Source of the DNA: Oscillospiraceae bacterium
Lineage (GTDB): Bacteria > Bacillota > Clostridia > Oscillospirales > Oscillospiraceae
Direction of reading: 5' to 3'
NCBI GenBank assembly: GCA_031261635.1
Contig: JAISJH010000018.1
Location: 35,161 to 99,160 of the forward strand
DNA length: 64,000 bases
Part shown: positions 32,638-41,337 of the stretch, piece by piece
How positions within the stretch are numbered: the first letter of the stretch is position 1
Layout of the letters: every line of letters begins with the position of its first letter
Position numbers and translations under genes: made by a program
The notes under the pieces: generated by a model
Told to the model about the DNA's origin: nothing
Databases searched by the model: none
What the model saw: the letters and a program-made list of their open reading frames with translations, nothing else

Positions 32638-35019
32638 TTATATTTTTCCGAGAGCTTTGAGAACTTTATCCGGCGTGGCGGGGGGCTGAACCCATACGCC
32701 TGTCGCGTTATGAATAGCGCACATTATTAAATGTGTATTTGAAAGGCTGTGGCTTATTCCGCTCGCGCCGTAGGCCGCGTTGCCGGAGCGCGTTTCGAGC
32801 GCGACTTTGAGGCTCGGGGGAACGTCCAGAACTCCGGGGTGCTTGTAGTCTATCATATTTTTATTCAGCTGAACTCCGGTTTCCTGGTCGAAGTAATAGT
32901 CCTCCGTAAGCTGACAACCGACCGAGAAGTAAACGCTCTGGTCAAGCTGGCTCTCGAGCGAAGTAGAACGCAGAACCTTGCCCGGGTCAATCGCCGTGCC
33001 GTATTTGGTGACCTCGACAATGCCGGTCTCCTCGTCAACCGCGACTTCCGCGTACACTGTGTTCATAGTGTCAAACTTCTTGCCCATATGCCCCCAGATT
33101 GCCGCGGGGGGACGACCCTCAAAGGTCGAAACAAGCGTTTTCTTAACTGCAAGCCCGAGCGGGTGACTGATTTGCGGGTCGGCTTTAACAACAATTTTGC
33201 CGTCCACAAGGTCAAGGTCCTCCGGCTTATAGCCCTTTAAGGGGTTCGGAGTGGGAGGGCCAAACGAGAACATACCGCCGGCGGGGGGATTTTCAGCCTC
33301 CTCAACGGCCTGTTTCAGTATCATATTTTTCAAAAGCACGGCGTTTTCTTTAGTCGCCCAGCTCGAAGCCGAGGAACCGTCGGAACCGCCGCCGACAGGG
33401 GTAAAGGTATGGCGATAGTCAAAATCAATAACTACATCGTCATAGTCAACGCCGACTTCCTCGGCGACTACAAGCGCGTTGCACTCAACCGCGAAGATGC
33501 CCGTACAGGGACCCTGCGTCGGGAGGTGAACCTTGCCGCCTTTGTACTCGAGCTTCGACTCGTAGCCGGAGAACGCGTGGCGCGGACACATCTGATAGCG
33601 GAACGCCGCGCCGTGCTTGCGCCCGTCGGGAAGCGTTTTAGCTCCCGTAGCGTGCCAGTCCCAGTCCATCATCTCTTTGCCCGCTTCGATACAGGCTTCA
33701 AACGACAGGACTTCGTTCGGGTCCTCCTGGCTCTCGGGGCCGTGCAGGTTGCGTTTAGCTATTTCGATAACGTCAGTGTTGAGTTTATCAGCGATAATGT
33801 GCAGGGCGACGGTAACGCTGTCCCAGTTAAACGGGCAGTGCTGACCGGAGAGGTACATCATTCCGCGGTTAGTATCAATAATCTCCATACGCTGGCGAAT
33901 ATCAAGACAGCGCAGGGTGTAGTACGGACCGTAGCCCTGGTCGTTAGCCGTACCGAAGCTCGAGTTGCTGAACGTCCCGCCGTCCGCTACCGAATAATCG
34001 TCAACGGCGGTGATAACGCCTCTGTCGTCAAAGGCAACCTTTATCGACATATGACGCTGGTTCATTAAAAATCCAAAAGTTTCCTCACGCGTATCGACAC
34101 AGCGTACCGGGCGTCCGACGCGCTTTGCGAGAAACGGCGTAATTTCCTGCGCCTTACGCATACCCCAGTCGCAGTATTTACCGCCCTGGAATAAGCCCTC
34201 CTGAACCGTGCGCTCATCGGGAACGCCGTACATCTGACCTACGCTCGTTCTGCGCTGTACCGCGCCCTCTACGTGAAGCGCGGGTCCCTCGGGGTGATAG
34301 GGGTCGTCAAACCACCACGCTATAGAGCCGACCTGGTTAGGAATATGGCTCGCGAAAGCGGGAAGCTCGACGGTGTATTCAAATATATGGTCAGCGTCGG
34401 TTTTCGCGAATACAGCGTCAACGTCGCCCTGTATCGTATCTGCGTAGCTTACGTTCGCGGCCTTGGGCTTCGCCGGCTGAGGTCCGAACATATCCATTTT
34501 TGTGTAATTAAGTTGACGGATAACGGGGTGTTCGGTGTCGCGTCCTTTTTCGATGTCAACGATAAAGGGCAGAACTTCCCACTGCGGGTCAAGCGCTTTG
34601 AGCGCGAGCTCACAGATATCCTCGTTTTCAGCGACGACTATAACGCCGACTTCGGCGGTATCCTGCTCGGCGTATTCGTCGAGATAGGGGCGTCCCGGAG
34701 GTCCGAAGGGCTGTGCGCCGATTTTTTTGAGTTCCTCGTCCTCCCAGGTGATTATATCAATAACGCCGGGAACGGCAAGCCCCGCCTCGAGGTCAACGGA
34801 AAGTAACTTGGCGTTAGCGTGGGGCGAGCGCAGGAAGCGCGCTTCGCACATATTCGGCACTACATAGTCAGAGCCGAACTTCGCCGTGCCGGTTGCGAGC
34901 GCGTAGGACAGCTTGCCCGGAACGTTCGGCTTGCCGACCCACTTGAAATCCATACGCTTATCGTTCGTGCCGATAAGCTGGTCCATTGAGGATATTCTCT
35001 CTTTTAACTGTAAAGCCAT
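32638..35019 (-). CDS. Molybdenum hydroxylase large subunit (xanthine dehydrogenase family), divergent active site
   Basis: The 793-residue protein begins MALQLKERISSMDQLIGTND and shows the aldehyde oxidase/xanthine dehydrogenase fold (KWVGKPNVPGKLSYALATG, ARFLRSPHANAKL, LFQGGKYCDWGMRKAQEI, PTQGPCTGIFAVECNALVVA, ATGTAIDPGKVL-like AIDPGKVLRSTSLESQ). In typical members a GxGE motif near the C-terminus supplies the catalytic glutamate; here the region reads GNAAYGASGISHSLSNTH and no such Glu is visible. The usual GGGFGGK is also replaced by GLFQGGK. ATG 35019 has GGGAGG upstream; the frame's upstream extension overlaps the small subunit. The substrate is unknown. Confidence 0.85.
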   Translation of the reverse strand: MALQLKERISSMDQLIGTNDKRMDFKWVGKPNVPGKLSYALATGTAKFGSDYVVPNMCEARFLRSPHANAKLLSVDLEAGLAVPGVIDIITWEDEELKKIGAQPFGPPGRPYLDEYAEQDTAEVGVIVVAENEDICELALKALDPQWEVLPFIVDIEKGRDTEHPVIRQLNYTKMDMFGPQPAKPKAANVSYADTIQGDVDAVFAKTDADHIFEYTVELPAFASHIPNQVGSIAWWFDDPYHPEGPALHVEGAVQRRTSVGQMYGVPDERTVQEGLFQGGKYCDWGMRKAQEITPFLAKRVGRPVRCVDTREETFGFLMNQRHMSIKVAFDDRGVITAVDDYSVADGGTFSNSSFGTANDQGYGPYYTLRCLDIRQRMEIIDTNRGMMYLSGQHCPFNWDSVTVALHIIADKLNTDVIEIAKRNLHGPESQEDPNEVLSFEACIEAGKEMMDWDWHATGAKTLPDGRKHGAAFRYQMCPRHAFSGYESKLEYKGGKVHLPTQGPCTGIFAVECNALVVAEEVGVDYDDVVIDFDYRHTFTPVGGGSDGSSASSWATKENAVLLKNMILKQAVEEAENPPAGGMFSFGPPTPNPLKGYKPEDLDLVDGKIVVKADPQISHPLGLAVKKTLVSTFEGRPPAAIWGHMGKKFDTMNTVYAEVAVDEETGIVEVTKYGTAIDPGKVLRSTSLESQLDQSVYFSVGCQLTEDYYFDQETGVQLNKNMIDYKHPGVLDVPPSLKVALETRSGNAAYGASGISHSLSNTHLIMCAIHNATGVWVQPPATPDKVLKALGKI

Positions 35020-35033
35020 TATTATGTTCCCTC

Positions 35034-35681
35034 CTATGCTATTTTCAGCGCGGCTTCGAGGATAGCCTGCGAGTGACGCGGATACGTCCCGCAAATACAG
35101 ATATTACCCGCGAGCGCTTCCTTGCAGTCCTGCTCCGTAGGATTAGGATTGCGGTCAAGCAGCGCCTTCGCGGCAACTAGGAAGCCCGGAGTGCAGTAGC
35201 CGCACTGCATCGCGTCCCATTTACAGTACGCGTCAATGAGCGGTTTCCACTTCGGGTCGGCGGCGATACCCTCAACAGTCTGGATTTTGGTATCTTCAAG
35301 CTCGATTGTGAGGATTTGGCAGGCGAGAATGGGACGGTTGTCCACAATTACGGTACACGAACCGCAAACTCCGCGGTCGCACATATGCTTTGCGCCCGTA
35401 AGCCCCAGACGGAACTGCAAGGTGCGCTGTAGCGTCCAGTGCGGCTCAATGAGCAGGTCGCAGAGTTTACCGTTGAGGTCGAGCGTGACTGTAACGGGGA
35501 GAACCGAAGCGGGGTGTTCGTCGCCGTAGTGAGCGACAAGGGCGTCATACGAGCCGAAATCGCGGTTGCAGAGCGGACAGCGGTACGCCGCCAGAGAGGA
35601 CGGTACCGCCGCAATCAGGTCAGCGGCGCGCTGATGAGCGGCTTCCGCGGTGACTGAAGTGCTGATTTTGTCGTTTGCCAT
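35034..35681 (-). CDS. Mo hydroxylase [2Fe-2S] subunit with an N-terminal C2H2 zinc finger
   Basis: This 215-residue protein has the two expected [2Fe-2S] sites: plant-type C101, C106, C109 and C121 (CDRGVCGSC...LAC), and C160, C163, C195 and C197 (CGYCTPGF...GNICICGTY). Ahead of them, residues 35-56 form CPLCNRDFGSYDALVAHYGD plus EH, an exact C-x2-C-x12-H-x4-H zinc finger (C35, C38, H51, H56). That is unusual for this family, whose members are about 155-165 residues. SD AAGGAG before ATG 35681 shows that the finger is translated. It is first in the operon and would pass electrons from the Mo site to the FAD/GltD subunit. Confidence 0.92.
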   Translation of the reverse strand: MANDKISTSVTAEAAHQRAADLIAAVPSSLAAYRCPLCNRDFGSYDALVAHYGDEHPASVLPVTVTLDLNGKLCDLLIEPHWTLQRTLQFRLGLTGAKHMCDRGVCGSCTVIVDNRPILACQILTIELEDTKIQTVEGIAADPKWKPLIDAYCKWDAMQCGYCTPGFLVAAKALLDRNPNPTEQDCKEALAGNICICGTYPRHSQAILEAALKIA

Positions 35682-35738
35682 ATTATTTACTCCTTCTTAG
35701 AAGATGGTTTTGTGGTCGTGAACTATTCTTTTGCCACC

Positions 35739-35768
35739 ATTCTACCATATAAGAACGCACCGTGTCAA
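35739..35768 (-). promoter_or_regulatory. Sigma-A promoter of the Mo hydroxylase operon
   Basis: On the minus strand TTGACA (35763-35768) and TAGAAT (35739-35744) are separated by 18 bp, with TG one base before the -10. A second TTGACA lies 12 bp further upstream. Confidence 0.8.
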
Positions 35769-35789
35769 GTGCTTTGTCAATAATACTCG

Positions 35790-36301
35790 AAGGGGTACCC
35801 CCCAATCGCGCGCGATTGGGGGTCAGTTAACAGTTAGCAAATATCAAATATCAGAGACGGAGGTTCAGTTAACAGTTAGCAAATATCAGATATCAGAGAC
35901 GATTGGTTTGGACGGGGGTTGCGCCCTGCGGGGGAAACCACCCCGCCCCTGCGGGGGCACCCCTCCACAGAGGGGATGGGGGTTAGGACGTGGGATGCGG
36001 CGCGCACGGTGCGGATTACACAATCCCGTCCCCCGCAACTCTCGTCCAAACCCCCGTCCAAACCCCCGTCCAAACCCCCGTCCAAACCCCCGTCCAAACT
36101 CTCGTCCAAACCCGCGTCCTCATCCCCTCTGTGGAGGGGTGCCGCCCGCAGGCGGCGGGGTGGTTTCCACCGTCCCTCGTCCCGGCGCCGTGCGCCGTCT
36201 TTGCGAAGCGCCGTACGGCGCACCCCGCGCACTGCGCGTAGGACGGGAGAGGGCGGGTTTGAAACCCGCCCCTACGTTTGTTATGCTTATTAGGCTGTTC
36301 T
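35790..36301. repeat. Intergenic repeat block with a 12-bp tandem array
   Basis: Two forward family B copies (35824-35859, 35865-35901) lead into family D (about 35935-35980), the GTCCAAACCCCC tandem array (36044-36115), another family D module in inverse order (about 36120-36170) and a family C hairpin (36249-36275). No gene is supported. Confidence 0.85.
36044..36115. repeat. Six tandem 12-bp units of GTCCAAACCCCC
   Basis: Four units are exact and the last two vary (GTCCAAACTCTC, GTCCAAACCCGC). The unit is the same GTCCAAAC sequence that borders family B elsewhere, so this looks like local amplification of an element end. There are no spacers, so it is not CRISPR. Confidence 0.9.
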
Positions 36302-36482
36302 AACTATCAAAAGGTGTACCTTTTGATAGTTGGGGACAGCAGAGCGATTCTACCAGGTTTTTACAAATTACCCTGCATTTTCTACCCCTTTAGCTCAATT
36401 ATAACATCTTTTATACACCTGCCAGCCCCCTTTTTCGTCAAAAGTGACAACTATCAAAAGGTACACCTTTTGATAGTTGTCA
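36302..36482. repeat. Two long perfect palindromes in inverted orientation bordering about 113 bp
   Basis: 36302-36331 is AACTATCAAAAGGT-GT-ACCTTTTGATAGTT (14-bp arms). 36445-36482 is TGACAACTATCAAAAGGT-AC and its complement (18-bp arms). The centres, GT against AC, show the second is the inverse of the first. A weaker related inverted repeat (AACTATAAAA...TTTATAGTT) lies at about 36627-36668 in the mRNA leader. They may be termini of a small element or binding sites for a regulator of the chemoreceptor gene. Confidence 0.75.
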
Positions 36483-36511
36483 ATTTTATTAAGAAATTGT
36501 TAAATCGGGGG

Positions 36512-36540
36512 TTGACAGTTATGACAGAATGTGCTATAAT
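36512..36540 (+). promoter_or_regulatory. Sigma-A promoter of the MCP gene
   Basis: TTGACA (36512-36517) and TATAAT (36535-36540) have a 17 bp spacer and TG one base before the -10. The leader to the start codon is about 165 bases and contains the imperfect inverted repeat at about 36627-36668. Confidence 0.88.
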
Positions 36541-36712
36541 ACCAAGTATCTAACATATATATACGGAAAATGTAAACCTTGACGTGCGCTATGATGTTAA
36601 TATCCGGCAAACTTCTCTATGGCAGTCAACTATAAAAAAATGTACACATATGTACGCATTTTATAGTTATTATAAACCGTCAACCAACCATATTAAGAAG
36701 GAGAGCCTCAAA

Positions 36713-38554
36713 ATGAAGAACCTCAAAATCGCGCAAAAGCTCATCGTCAGTTTCCTTATTATCGCGGTGCTTGCCGCTGTTGTCGGGATAGTCGGGATTG
36801 TTTCCGCAAGGTCCCTGTCCACGAGCGGTAATTTGCTTAATACCAGAGCCAATACCGGCATCTTAACCGGTGACCTGCTGGCGTCGGCCTACCATCAGCG
36901 CGCGACTATTACCGCTATATCCTTATACACCGCGACGTTTAACCCTGATATGGTGGAGCAGCAGAAAACGTCACTCCAGCATTATATCAGCGACGGTTCC
37001 GCTCTGTTTAACAAAATCAATGACCTTATTACGACGACTGAAGCGCGAAAGCTCTTTGATACGATTTCGTCGAGGCGGCAGGTGTACAGCGGCGGGATTG
37101 ATACCTTCCTAAAGGATATAGCCCACGCCGCGACGCTTGAGTCCGATATGGACGTAGGCAGGGGCAACGGTATGGAATCGGCCGCTGAAAAGTCGCTGGA
37201 GGATTTCAAAGCCGGAATGGACGATTACTTAAACGCTATTTCAGCCTTATCAGACTTTATGGAGGAAGCGACGGACACGCAGGCGGCGGAAATGAATACG
37301 CTGGCGACTTTCGTGCTGATTTTGCTTATTGTCATTCTTCTCGCCGCGGTTGTAGCCGCGATATTCCTCGCGGTTTACATATCCGGGCTAATCGGTAAGC
37401 CGATTAACTTAATGCAGCGGTTCATTGTGCAGGTCGGCAGAACCGGCAACCTTAACTTTAGCGACAGCGACAAGGCCGCGCTCCAAAAGGAAGCGGAGGG
37501 TAAAGACGAAATCGGGCAGAGCCTCGGGGCGTTCAGCGAAATGCTCACGCAGTTCATATATTACGGCGATATGCTTAATACGATAGCGGGACAGGACCTC
37601 ACCGCGAATATAAAGGTTCTCGGCGACCAGGACACTATCGGCAACGCGCTCGCGGAAATGCTGAACGATTTGAACGAGATGTTCGCGGAAATCAACAGCG
37701 CGACTGAAAAAGTAGCCGACGAAGCGAAACAAATTTCCGACAGTTCGCAAACTATGGCGCAGGGCGCGACCGAGCAGGCGGCGTCCGTTGAGGAACTCTC
37801 GTCCTCAATCGCGGAGGTCGCGGGGACAATCAGTTCAGCCGCCCAGAGCGCAAGCAACGCGGCGACGCTCTCCGATTCAATCAGGGATAAAGCGCTCCAG
37901 GGCGCGGGACAAATGGGTCAGATGATGGACGCGGTTCGCGAAATCGGCGAAGCGTCGGCGAACATCTCAAAAGTTATCTCCGTTATAGACAATATCGCGT
38001 TCCAGACGAATATTCTGGCGCTGAACGCGGCGGTCGAAGCGGCGCGCGCGGGTTCTGCCGGAAAAGGCTTCGCGGTCGTCGCGGAGGAAGTTCGGAGTTT
38101 GGCGTCTAAATCAGCGGAAGCCGCCAAAGAAACCAGCGGGCTTATTGAAAACTCGACCCAAAAAGCGGAACTCGGTATCCGCATAGCGAACGAAACCAAC
38201 GCGAGCTTGCAGGAGATTGTTGAGGGTATCGCCCAAACGTCCTCGATTGTAAATGAAATCGCCGAGAGCAGTCAGTCCGAAGCGGAGGCAATACGCCAAA
38301 TCAACCTGGGCGTTGACCAGGTGGCGCAGGTGGTTCAGCAGAACAGCGCGATAAGCGAGGAATCGGCGGCAACAGCGTCAGAACTGTCCTCACAGGCAAG
38401 CGTACTGGAGGGCTTAGTAGGTGAGTTCAAGCTAACGGGCAATCAAAACAAGCGCATATCAACGGCAAGCCCCAAAAAGCTCAAACCGGCACCCAAGGCA
38501 ACCGCCGGAGGCAGTTCCCCAATAAGCACCGACGACTCTTTTGGCAAATATTGA
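36713..38554 (+). CDS. Methyl-accepting chemotaxis protein
   Basis: This 613-residue receptor has membrane helices at about 11-31 and 198-223, enclosing an extracytoplasmic four-helix-bundle-type sensor domain. A HAMP region follows ([10 protein letters not shown] onward), then a long cytoplasmic coiled coil. The conserved signalling tip is [20 protein letters not shown], followed by [20 protein letters not shown]. It should control CheA activity in response to an unknown ligand. ATG 36713 is chosen for the AAGGAGAG upstream. No other chemotaxis or flagellar gene is in the window. The stop codon TGA is followed directly by TTCAGATAGCAGATATC, the start of a family B copy. Confidence 0.95.
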   Translation: MKNLKIAQKLIVSFLIIAVLAAVVGIVGIVSARSLSTSGNLLNTRANTGILTGDLLASAYHQRATITAISLYTATFNPDMVEQQKTSLQHYISDGSALFNKINDLITTTEARKLFDTISSRRQVYSGGIDTFLKDIAHAATLESDMDVGRGNGMESAAEKSLEDFKAGMDDYLNAISALSDFMEEATDTQAAEMNTLATFVLILLIVILLAAVVAAIFLAVYISGLIGKPINLMQRFIVQVGRTGNLNFSDSDKAALQKEAEGKDEIGQSLGAFSEMLTQFIYYGDMLNTIAGQDLTANIKVLGDQDTIGNALAEMLNDLNEMFAEINSATEKVADEAKQISDSSQTMAQGATEQAASVEELSSSIAEVAGTISSAAQSASNAATLSDSIRDKALQGAGQMGQMMDAVREIGEASANISKVISVIDNIAFQTNILALNAAVEAARAGSAGKGFAVVAEEVRSLASKSAEAAKETSGLIENSTQKAELGIRIANETNASLQEIVEGIAQTSSIVNEIAESSQSEAEAIRQINLGVDQVAQVVQQNSAISEESAATASELSSQASVLEGLVGEFKLTGNQNKRISTASPKKLKPAPKATAGGSSPISTDDSFGKY

Positions 38555-38580
38555 TTCAGATAGCAGATATCAAATATCAA

Positions 38581-38623
38581 ATATCAGCTAGCAGGTATCT
38601 ATAATCTGCTAGCTGATATTTTA
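38581..38623. terminator. 14-bp stem terminator between convergent genes, embedded in family B
   Basis: ATATCAGCTAGCAG and CTGCTAGCTGATAT enclose an 11-base loop and are followed by TTTTAA. The arms are continuous with forward and reverse family B sequence, so this is the smallest B-bounded unit in the window. Confidence 0.75.
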
Positions 38624-38657
38624 ATATATCTGATATTTGATAACTGTTAACTGCAAT

Positions 38658-39494
38658 CTAACTATGTACCCAGTAGCGGACGTTTGGCATTGCCGCTTGC
38701 GTGTATGTTTCGTTTACGGTGCTGTAGGCGTAGTTGTTTCGTCCCGCCTGGGATATTGCCGCGCCGGTTTGGGGGTTGTAGTTGCCGTCTTTTGAGGGGA
38801 TAACCATTTGGACGTGACCAATCGCGCCGGAGCTTGTAATCGCGGGTAGTCCGGCGTTTGCGGCGTACTGCGCCTGTTCGGCGGTTGTTTCGAGCCAGCC
38901 GTAGTCTGAGCCCGTGGTTTCGAGCCAGGTTTCAGTGGCTATCGCGCCGAGTTCCCTCGCGCCCTCGGTGTCGGGGTACTTGCGCGGCTCGCCCGTCGCG
39001 GGGTCGACGTAGTGCGGGATTTCCGCGCCCATTGCGGAGGTGACGTCCCAGACGTAGATATTGCACCAGGTGGAGTCGAGCTTCCCGGGGGTATAGCGCG
39101 GATTGCTCTCAACCGCGAACTGGTTGATAACCGCGTTATAACGCTCGGCGCTGCGGTTCGTTTCGTCGCCCGTGAGCGGAGGATTAGCCGGAACGCCGCC
39201 GTTTGCCGGGATTCCCGCCGCCGTGAAATTTGCGCTTGTAAGCCCCAGCGCGACATTCGGCGGGGCGACGCTCCTGAACAGCCCCGAAGCCGTGTTGTCG
39301 TTAGCAAGCGCCATAAGCACGGGATTTGCGAACTCCTCCGGCATTTCTTTCAGCAGCATCTGCGCGAGCAAAAGCGCGAAAGTCTCCTGCGTAACGGCCT
39401 TATCGTCCCCGGCGGTCGCGGCCGCCATACTGTTCTGAACCCGCTCGAGCAAAGCGTCCGAGGAGTAGTTTTTCATAAATTCCAGTTCGGTCAT
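38658..39494 (-). CDS. Protein with a candidate papain-like (CHAP/NlpC-type) peptidoglycan hydrolase fold
   Basis: I do not recognise this 278-residue protein with certainty. The N-terminal 60 residues are helical (TQETFALLLAQMLLKEMPEE) and recall rod-binding or scaffold segments. A Pro/Gly-rich linker follows, then a domain with a Cys in STWCNIYVWDVTSAMG and a His in SGAIGHVQMVIPS. This Cys-before-His order, with a GHV motif, is that of papain-like cell-wall hydrolases. No signal peptide is visible, so secretion is unclear. It lies 40 bp after a lipoprotein gene on the same strand and is probably co-transcribed with it. Confidence 0.6.
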   Translation of the reverse strand: MTELEFMKNYSSDALLERVQNSMAAATAGDDKAVTQETFALLLAQMLLKEMPEEFANPVLMALANDNTASGLFRSVAPPNVALGLTSANFTAAGIPANGGVPANPPLTGDETNRSAERYNAVINQFAVESNPRYTPGKLDSTWCNIYVWDVTSAMGAEIPHYVDPATGEPRKYPDTEGARELGAIATETWLETTGSDYGWLETTAEQAQYAANAGLPAITSSGAIGHVQMVIPSKDGNYNPQTGAAISQAGRNNYAYSTVNETYTQAAMPNVRYWVHS

Positions 39495-39534
39495 AGTTAT
39501 GTACCTATCAATAATTTATTTGTTTGCACAAGGT

Positions 39535-39960
39535 TCAACTCTCCGCTATAACCCGCTTCAAAATCGTCAAATCAAGTTCCTGTTCAGTTGCCGTTTTCAG
39601 ACCTTGTTCAAATTCCGCTGTCAAACCCCAGGCGTTTGCGGAGTTGTATATGGCTTTGTACAGCGCCGTCTGCCCGGCGATATCGAGTTCCGCTATAGCC
39701 GCCGCGAGTTCGCCCGGCGCGGCGCTCCAGCGCGTTATAAGTTCTGAAAACGCGGCTTCGGAGTAGCCTCCGTCTGATAAACTTGCATATTTTACCAGTT
39801 CGTCGCAGGAAATTTCTGTCAGCTCGTCGAATTTATCGCGCAGATAGTCCATACGTTCGTCGGGTGTTGCGGTATCCGGCGTAGGCGCGGGAGCGGGATT
39901 TGCTGCGTTACAAGAGGCAAGCAAAGTCAAAATAATCGCTAAAAAAAGTATTTTTTTCAT
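39535..39960 (-). CDS. Small lipoprotein, function unknown
   Basis: This 141-residue protein has a type II signal peptide (MKKILFLAIILTLLASC, lipobox LASC), then a Pro/Thr linker and a helical acidic domain. Two adjacent ATG codons (39963, 39960) exist; 39960 gives the better spacing from AAGGGG. No known domain is recognised. It would be processed by signal peptidase II and anchored outside the membrane. It is probably in an operon with the downstream papain-like protein. Confidence 0.75.
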   Translation of the reverse strand: MKKILFLAIILTLLASCNAANPAPAPTPDTATPDERMDYLRDKFDELTEISCDELVKYASLSDGGYSEAAFSELITRWSAAPGELAAAIAELDIAGQTALYKAIYNSANAWGLTAEFEQGLKTATEQELDLTILKRVIAES

Positions 39961-39963
39961 CAT

Positions 39964-40216
39964 AGCCCCTTGTGTGTAAATATCAGTTATCAAATATCAA
40001 ATATCAAATAACGATTAGCAGAACGCGTATTCAAACAGTAAAGACGCAAGAGTTCGTCATTGCGAGCCTGCGGCACTGGATTGCTTCGCGCCTAGACCGC
40101 GTTGTATGTTGAGATTTCCGGCGCTCGCAATGACGGACTTTTTAATTTTTCACGTTTTCAATGTGGCTTGCAAGCAGTTATTAAATATTTGATATTTGAT
40201 ATTTGATAACTGTTAA
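39964..40216. repeat. B-bounded intergenic segment with a shortened family A element
   Basis: Forward family B (about 39978-40012), a deleted family A copy (40055-40135) and reverse family B (about 40176-40216) fill the gap. Confidence 0.82.
40055..40135. repeat. Family A element, copy 10, internally deleted
   Basis: The outer arms CGTCATTGCGAGCC and CGCTCGCAATGACG are intact, but one inner arm is missing. The left outer arm runs straight into GCGGCACTGGATTGCTTCGC, giving 81 bp instead of about 160. Confidence 0.88.
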
Positions 40217-40636
40217 CTATACCATAGGTTTTACCTGTATTGAGATTGAGTTTCGTGCCGCCATATCGCCGTTTTGCCCTAGGGTGTATTCGAGTTCGAG
40301 CTTGCCGCCGTTTTTTCCGAAGCCTGTCTTGGCCTTTAGCGTGTCGATGTGGATTGACATAGCGCCCATAGGCGTTTCGTAGACGACGACCTGCTTGTGA
40401 CCCTGCTCGAAGGGCATAGTGGCGTTGACCGTCCCGGCGCGTGTGAGAACGACCCTCTGATTAGAAACGCTGATGGTGGTTTCCGTGCCTTCCATACCAG
40501 TGATTGCGCTCTCGCTGTATTTAAGTACGCTGAAGCCCCTGTCGTAGGAATATTTGCCGTCCGTGATAAGCGTAAAAGATTCGGGGCTGTTATCCTCAAC
40601 CTGAGTGGCGTTAATGGTAACGGTTACATTTCGCAT
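40217..40636 (-). CDS. DUF1934 (YwiB-like) beta-barrel protein
   Basis: This 139-residue protein matches the calycin-like DUF1934 family in length and pattern: VTVTINATQVEDNSPESFTL, YSESAITGMEGTETTISV, VVLTRAGTVNATMPFEQG and a C-terminal LELEYTLGQNGDMAARNSIS. The family is common in Firmicutes, with unknown ligand and function. It has its own promoter (40678-40706). The stop TAG is followed immediately by TTAACAG of a family B copy. Confidence 0.85.
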   Translation of the reverse strand: MRNVTVTINATQVEDNSPESFTLITDGKYSYDRGFSVLKYSESAITGMEGTETTISVSNQRVVLTRAGTVNATMPFEQGHKQVVVYETPMGAMSIHIDTLKAKTGFGKNGGKLELEYTLGQNGDMAARNSISIQVKPMV

Positions 40637-40677
40637 TTGTTGCTCCTCTGTTAGTGTTATGTACGGGTTAATGTCTT

Positions 40678-40706
40678 ATTGTATCACAATATTGTTTGCT
40701 TGTCAA
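40678..40706 (-). promoter_or_regulatory. Sigma-A promoter of the DUF1934 gene
   Basis: On the minus strand TTGACA (40701-40706) and TACAAT (40678-40683) have a 17 bp spacer, with TTGTGA ahead of the -10 (extended -10). Confidence 0.85.
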
Positions 40707-40709
40707 TTG

Positions 40710-41300
40710 GTTTATTTGGGTCAAATATCAGTTATCAAATATCAAATATCAGAGACGTGGGGTTTTGGACGGGGGTTGCGCCCTGCGGGGGAAACCACCC
40801 CGCCGCCTGCGGGCGGCACCCCTCCACAGAGGGGATGAGGACGGGGGCTTGGACGGACGGTGGTGTTAAATTATAATTGTGACTTGTAGGGGCGAGGCTG
40901 GCCTCGCCCGGATAATCACTTTCCGCCGGTTGTCAATTTTACCTCGCATCATCCGGGCGAGGCTCGCCTCGCCCCTACACGCCGCAAAGCACATTTACGC
41001 GCTCGTAACCCACGTCCAAACCCTCGTCCCCTATCCCCTCTGTGGAGGGGTGCCGCCCGCAGGCGGCGGGGTGGTTTCCCCGCGCCGTGCGCGGTAGGGA
41101 TAGCAACGCAAGCAAAACAAGACGTGCGTCAGTGGTTTCCCCGCGCCGTGCGCGGGAAGGGCGGGTTTGAAACCCGCCCTTGCGTAGCCCCCCGCAACCA
41201 ACGTCCAATCCATCGTAATTATCAATTATACATTATCAATTATCAATTGTCATAACGTCTCTGATATTTGATATTTGCTAACTGTTAACTCAAAACTAAA
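40710..41300. repeat. B-bounded intergenic repeat block before rpoB
   Basis: Forward family B (40721-40757), family D (about 40785-40840), an inverted pair of family C hairpins (about 40886-40912 and 40952-40980), inverse family D (about 41030-41085), family C (about 41157-41185), family E (about 41214-41253) and reverse family B (41256-41290) fill it. The halves are roughly mirror images, so the whole block could fold on itself. No gene is supported. Confidence 0.85.
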
Positions 41301-41337
41301 AAAGGGGCTTGACAAGCCCCTTTGATTGTGATATACT
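41301..41337 (+). promoter_or_regulatory. rpoBC promoter with the -35 box inside a 10-bp palindrome
   Basis: TTGACA (41309-41314) and TATACT (41332-41337) have a 17 bp spacer and TTGTGA ahead of the -10. AAAGGGGCTT-GAC-AAGCCCCTTT (41301-41323) is a perfect inverted repeat covering the -35 box. The leader to rpoB is about 150 bases, with no further strong hairpin seen. Confidence 0.88.

Noticed and set aside
36044-36115. CRISPR-like tandem array
   Set aside because: The 12-bp units are contiguous with no spacers, and there are no cas genes.
35731-36303. 190-residue frame with a PNPRPNPR repeat
   Set aside because: The repeat protein pattern comes from the 12-bp tandem DNA array and has no SD or promoter.
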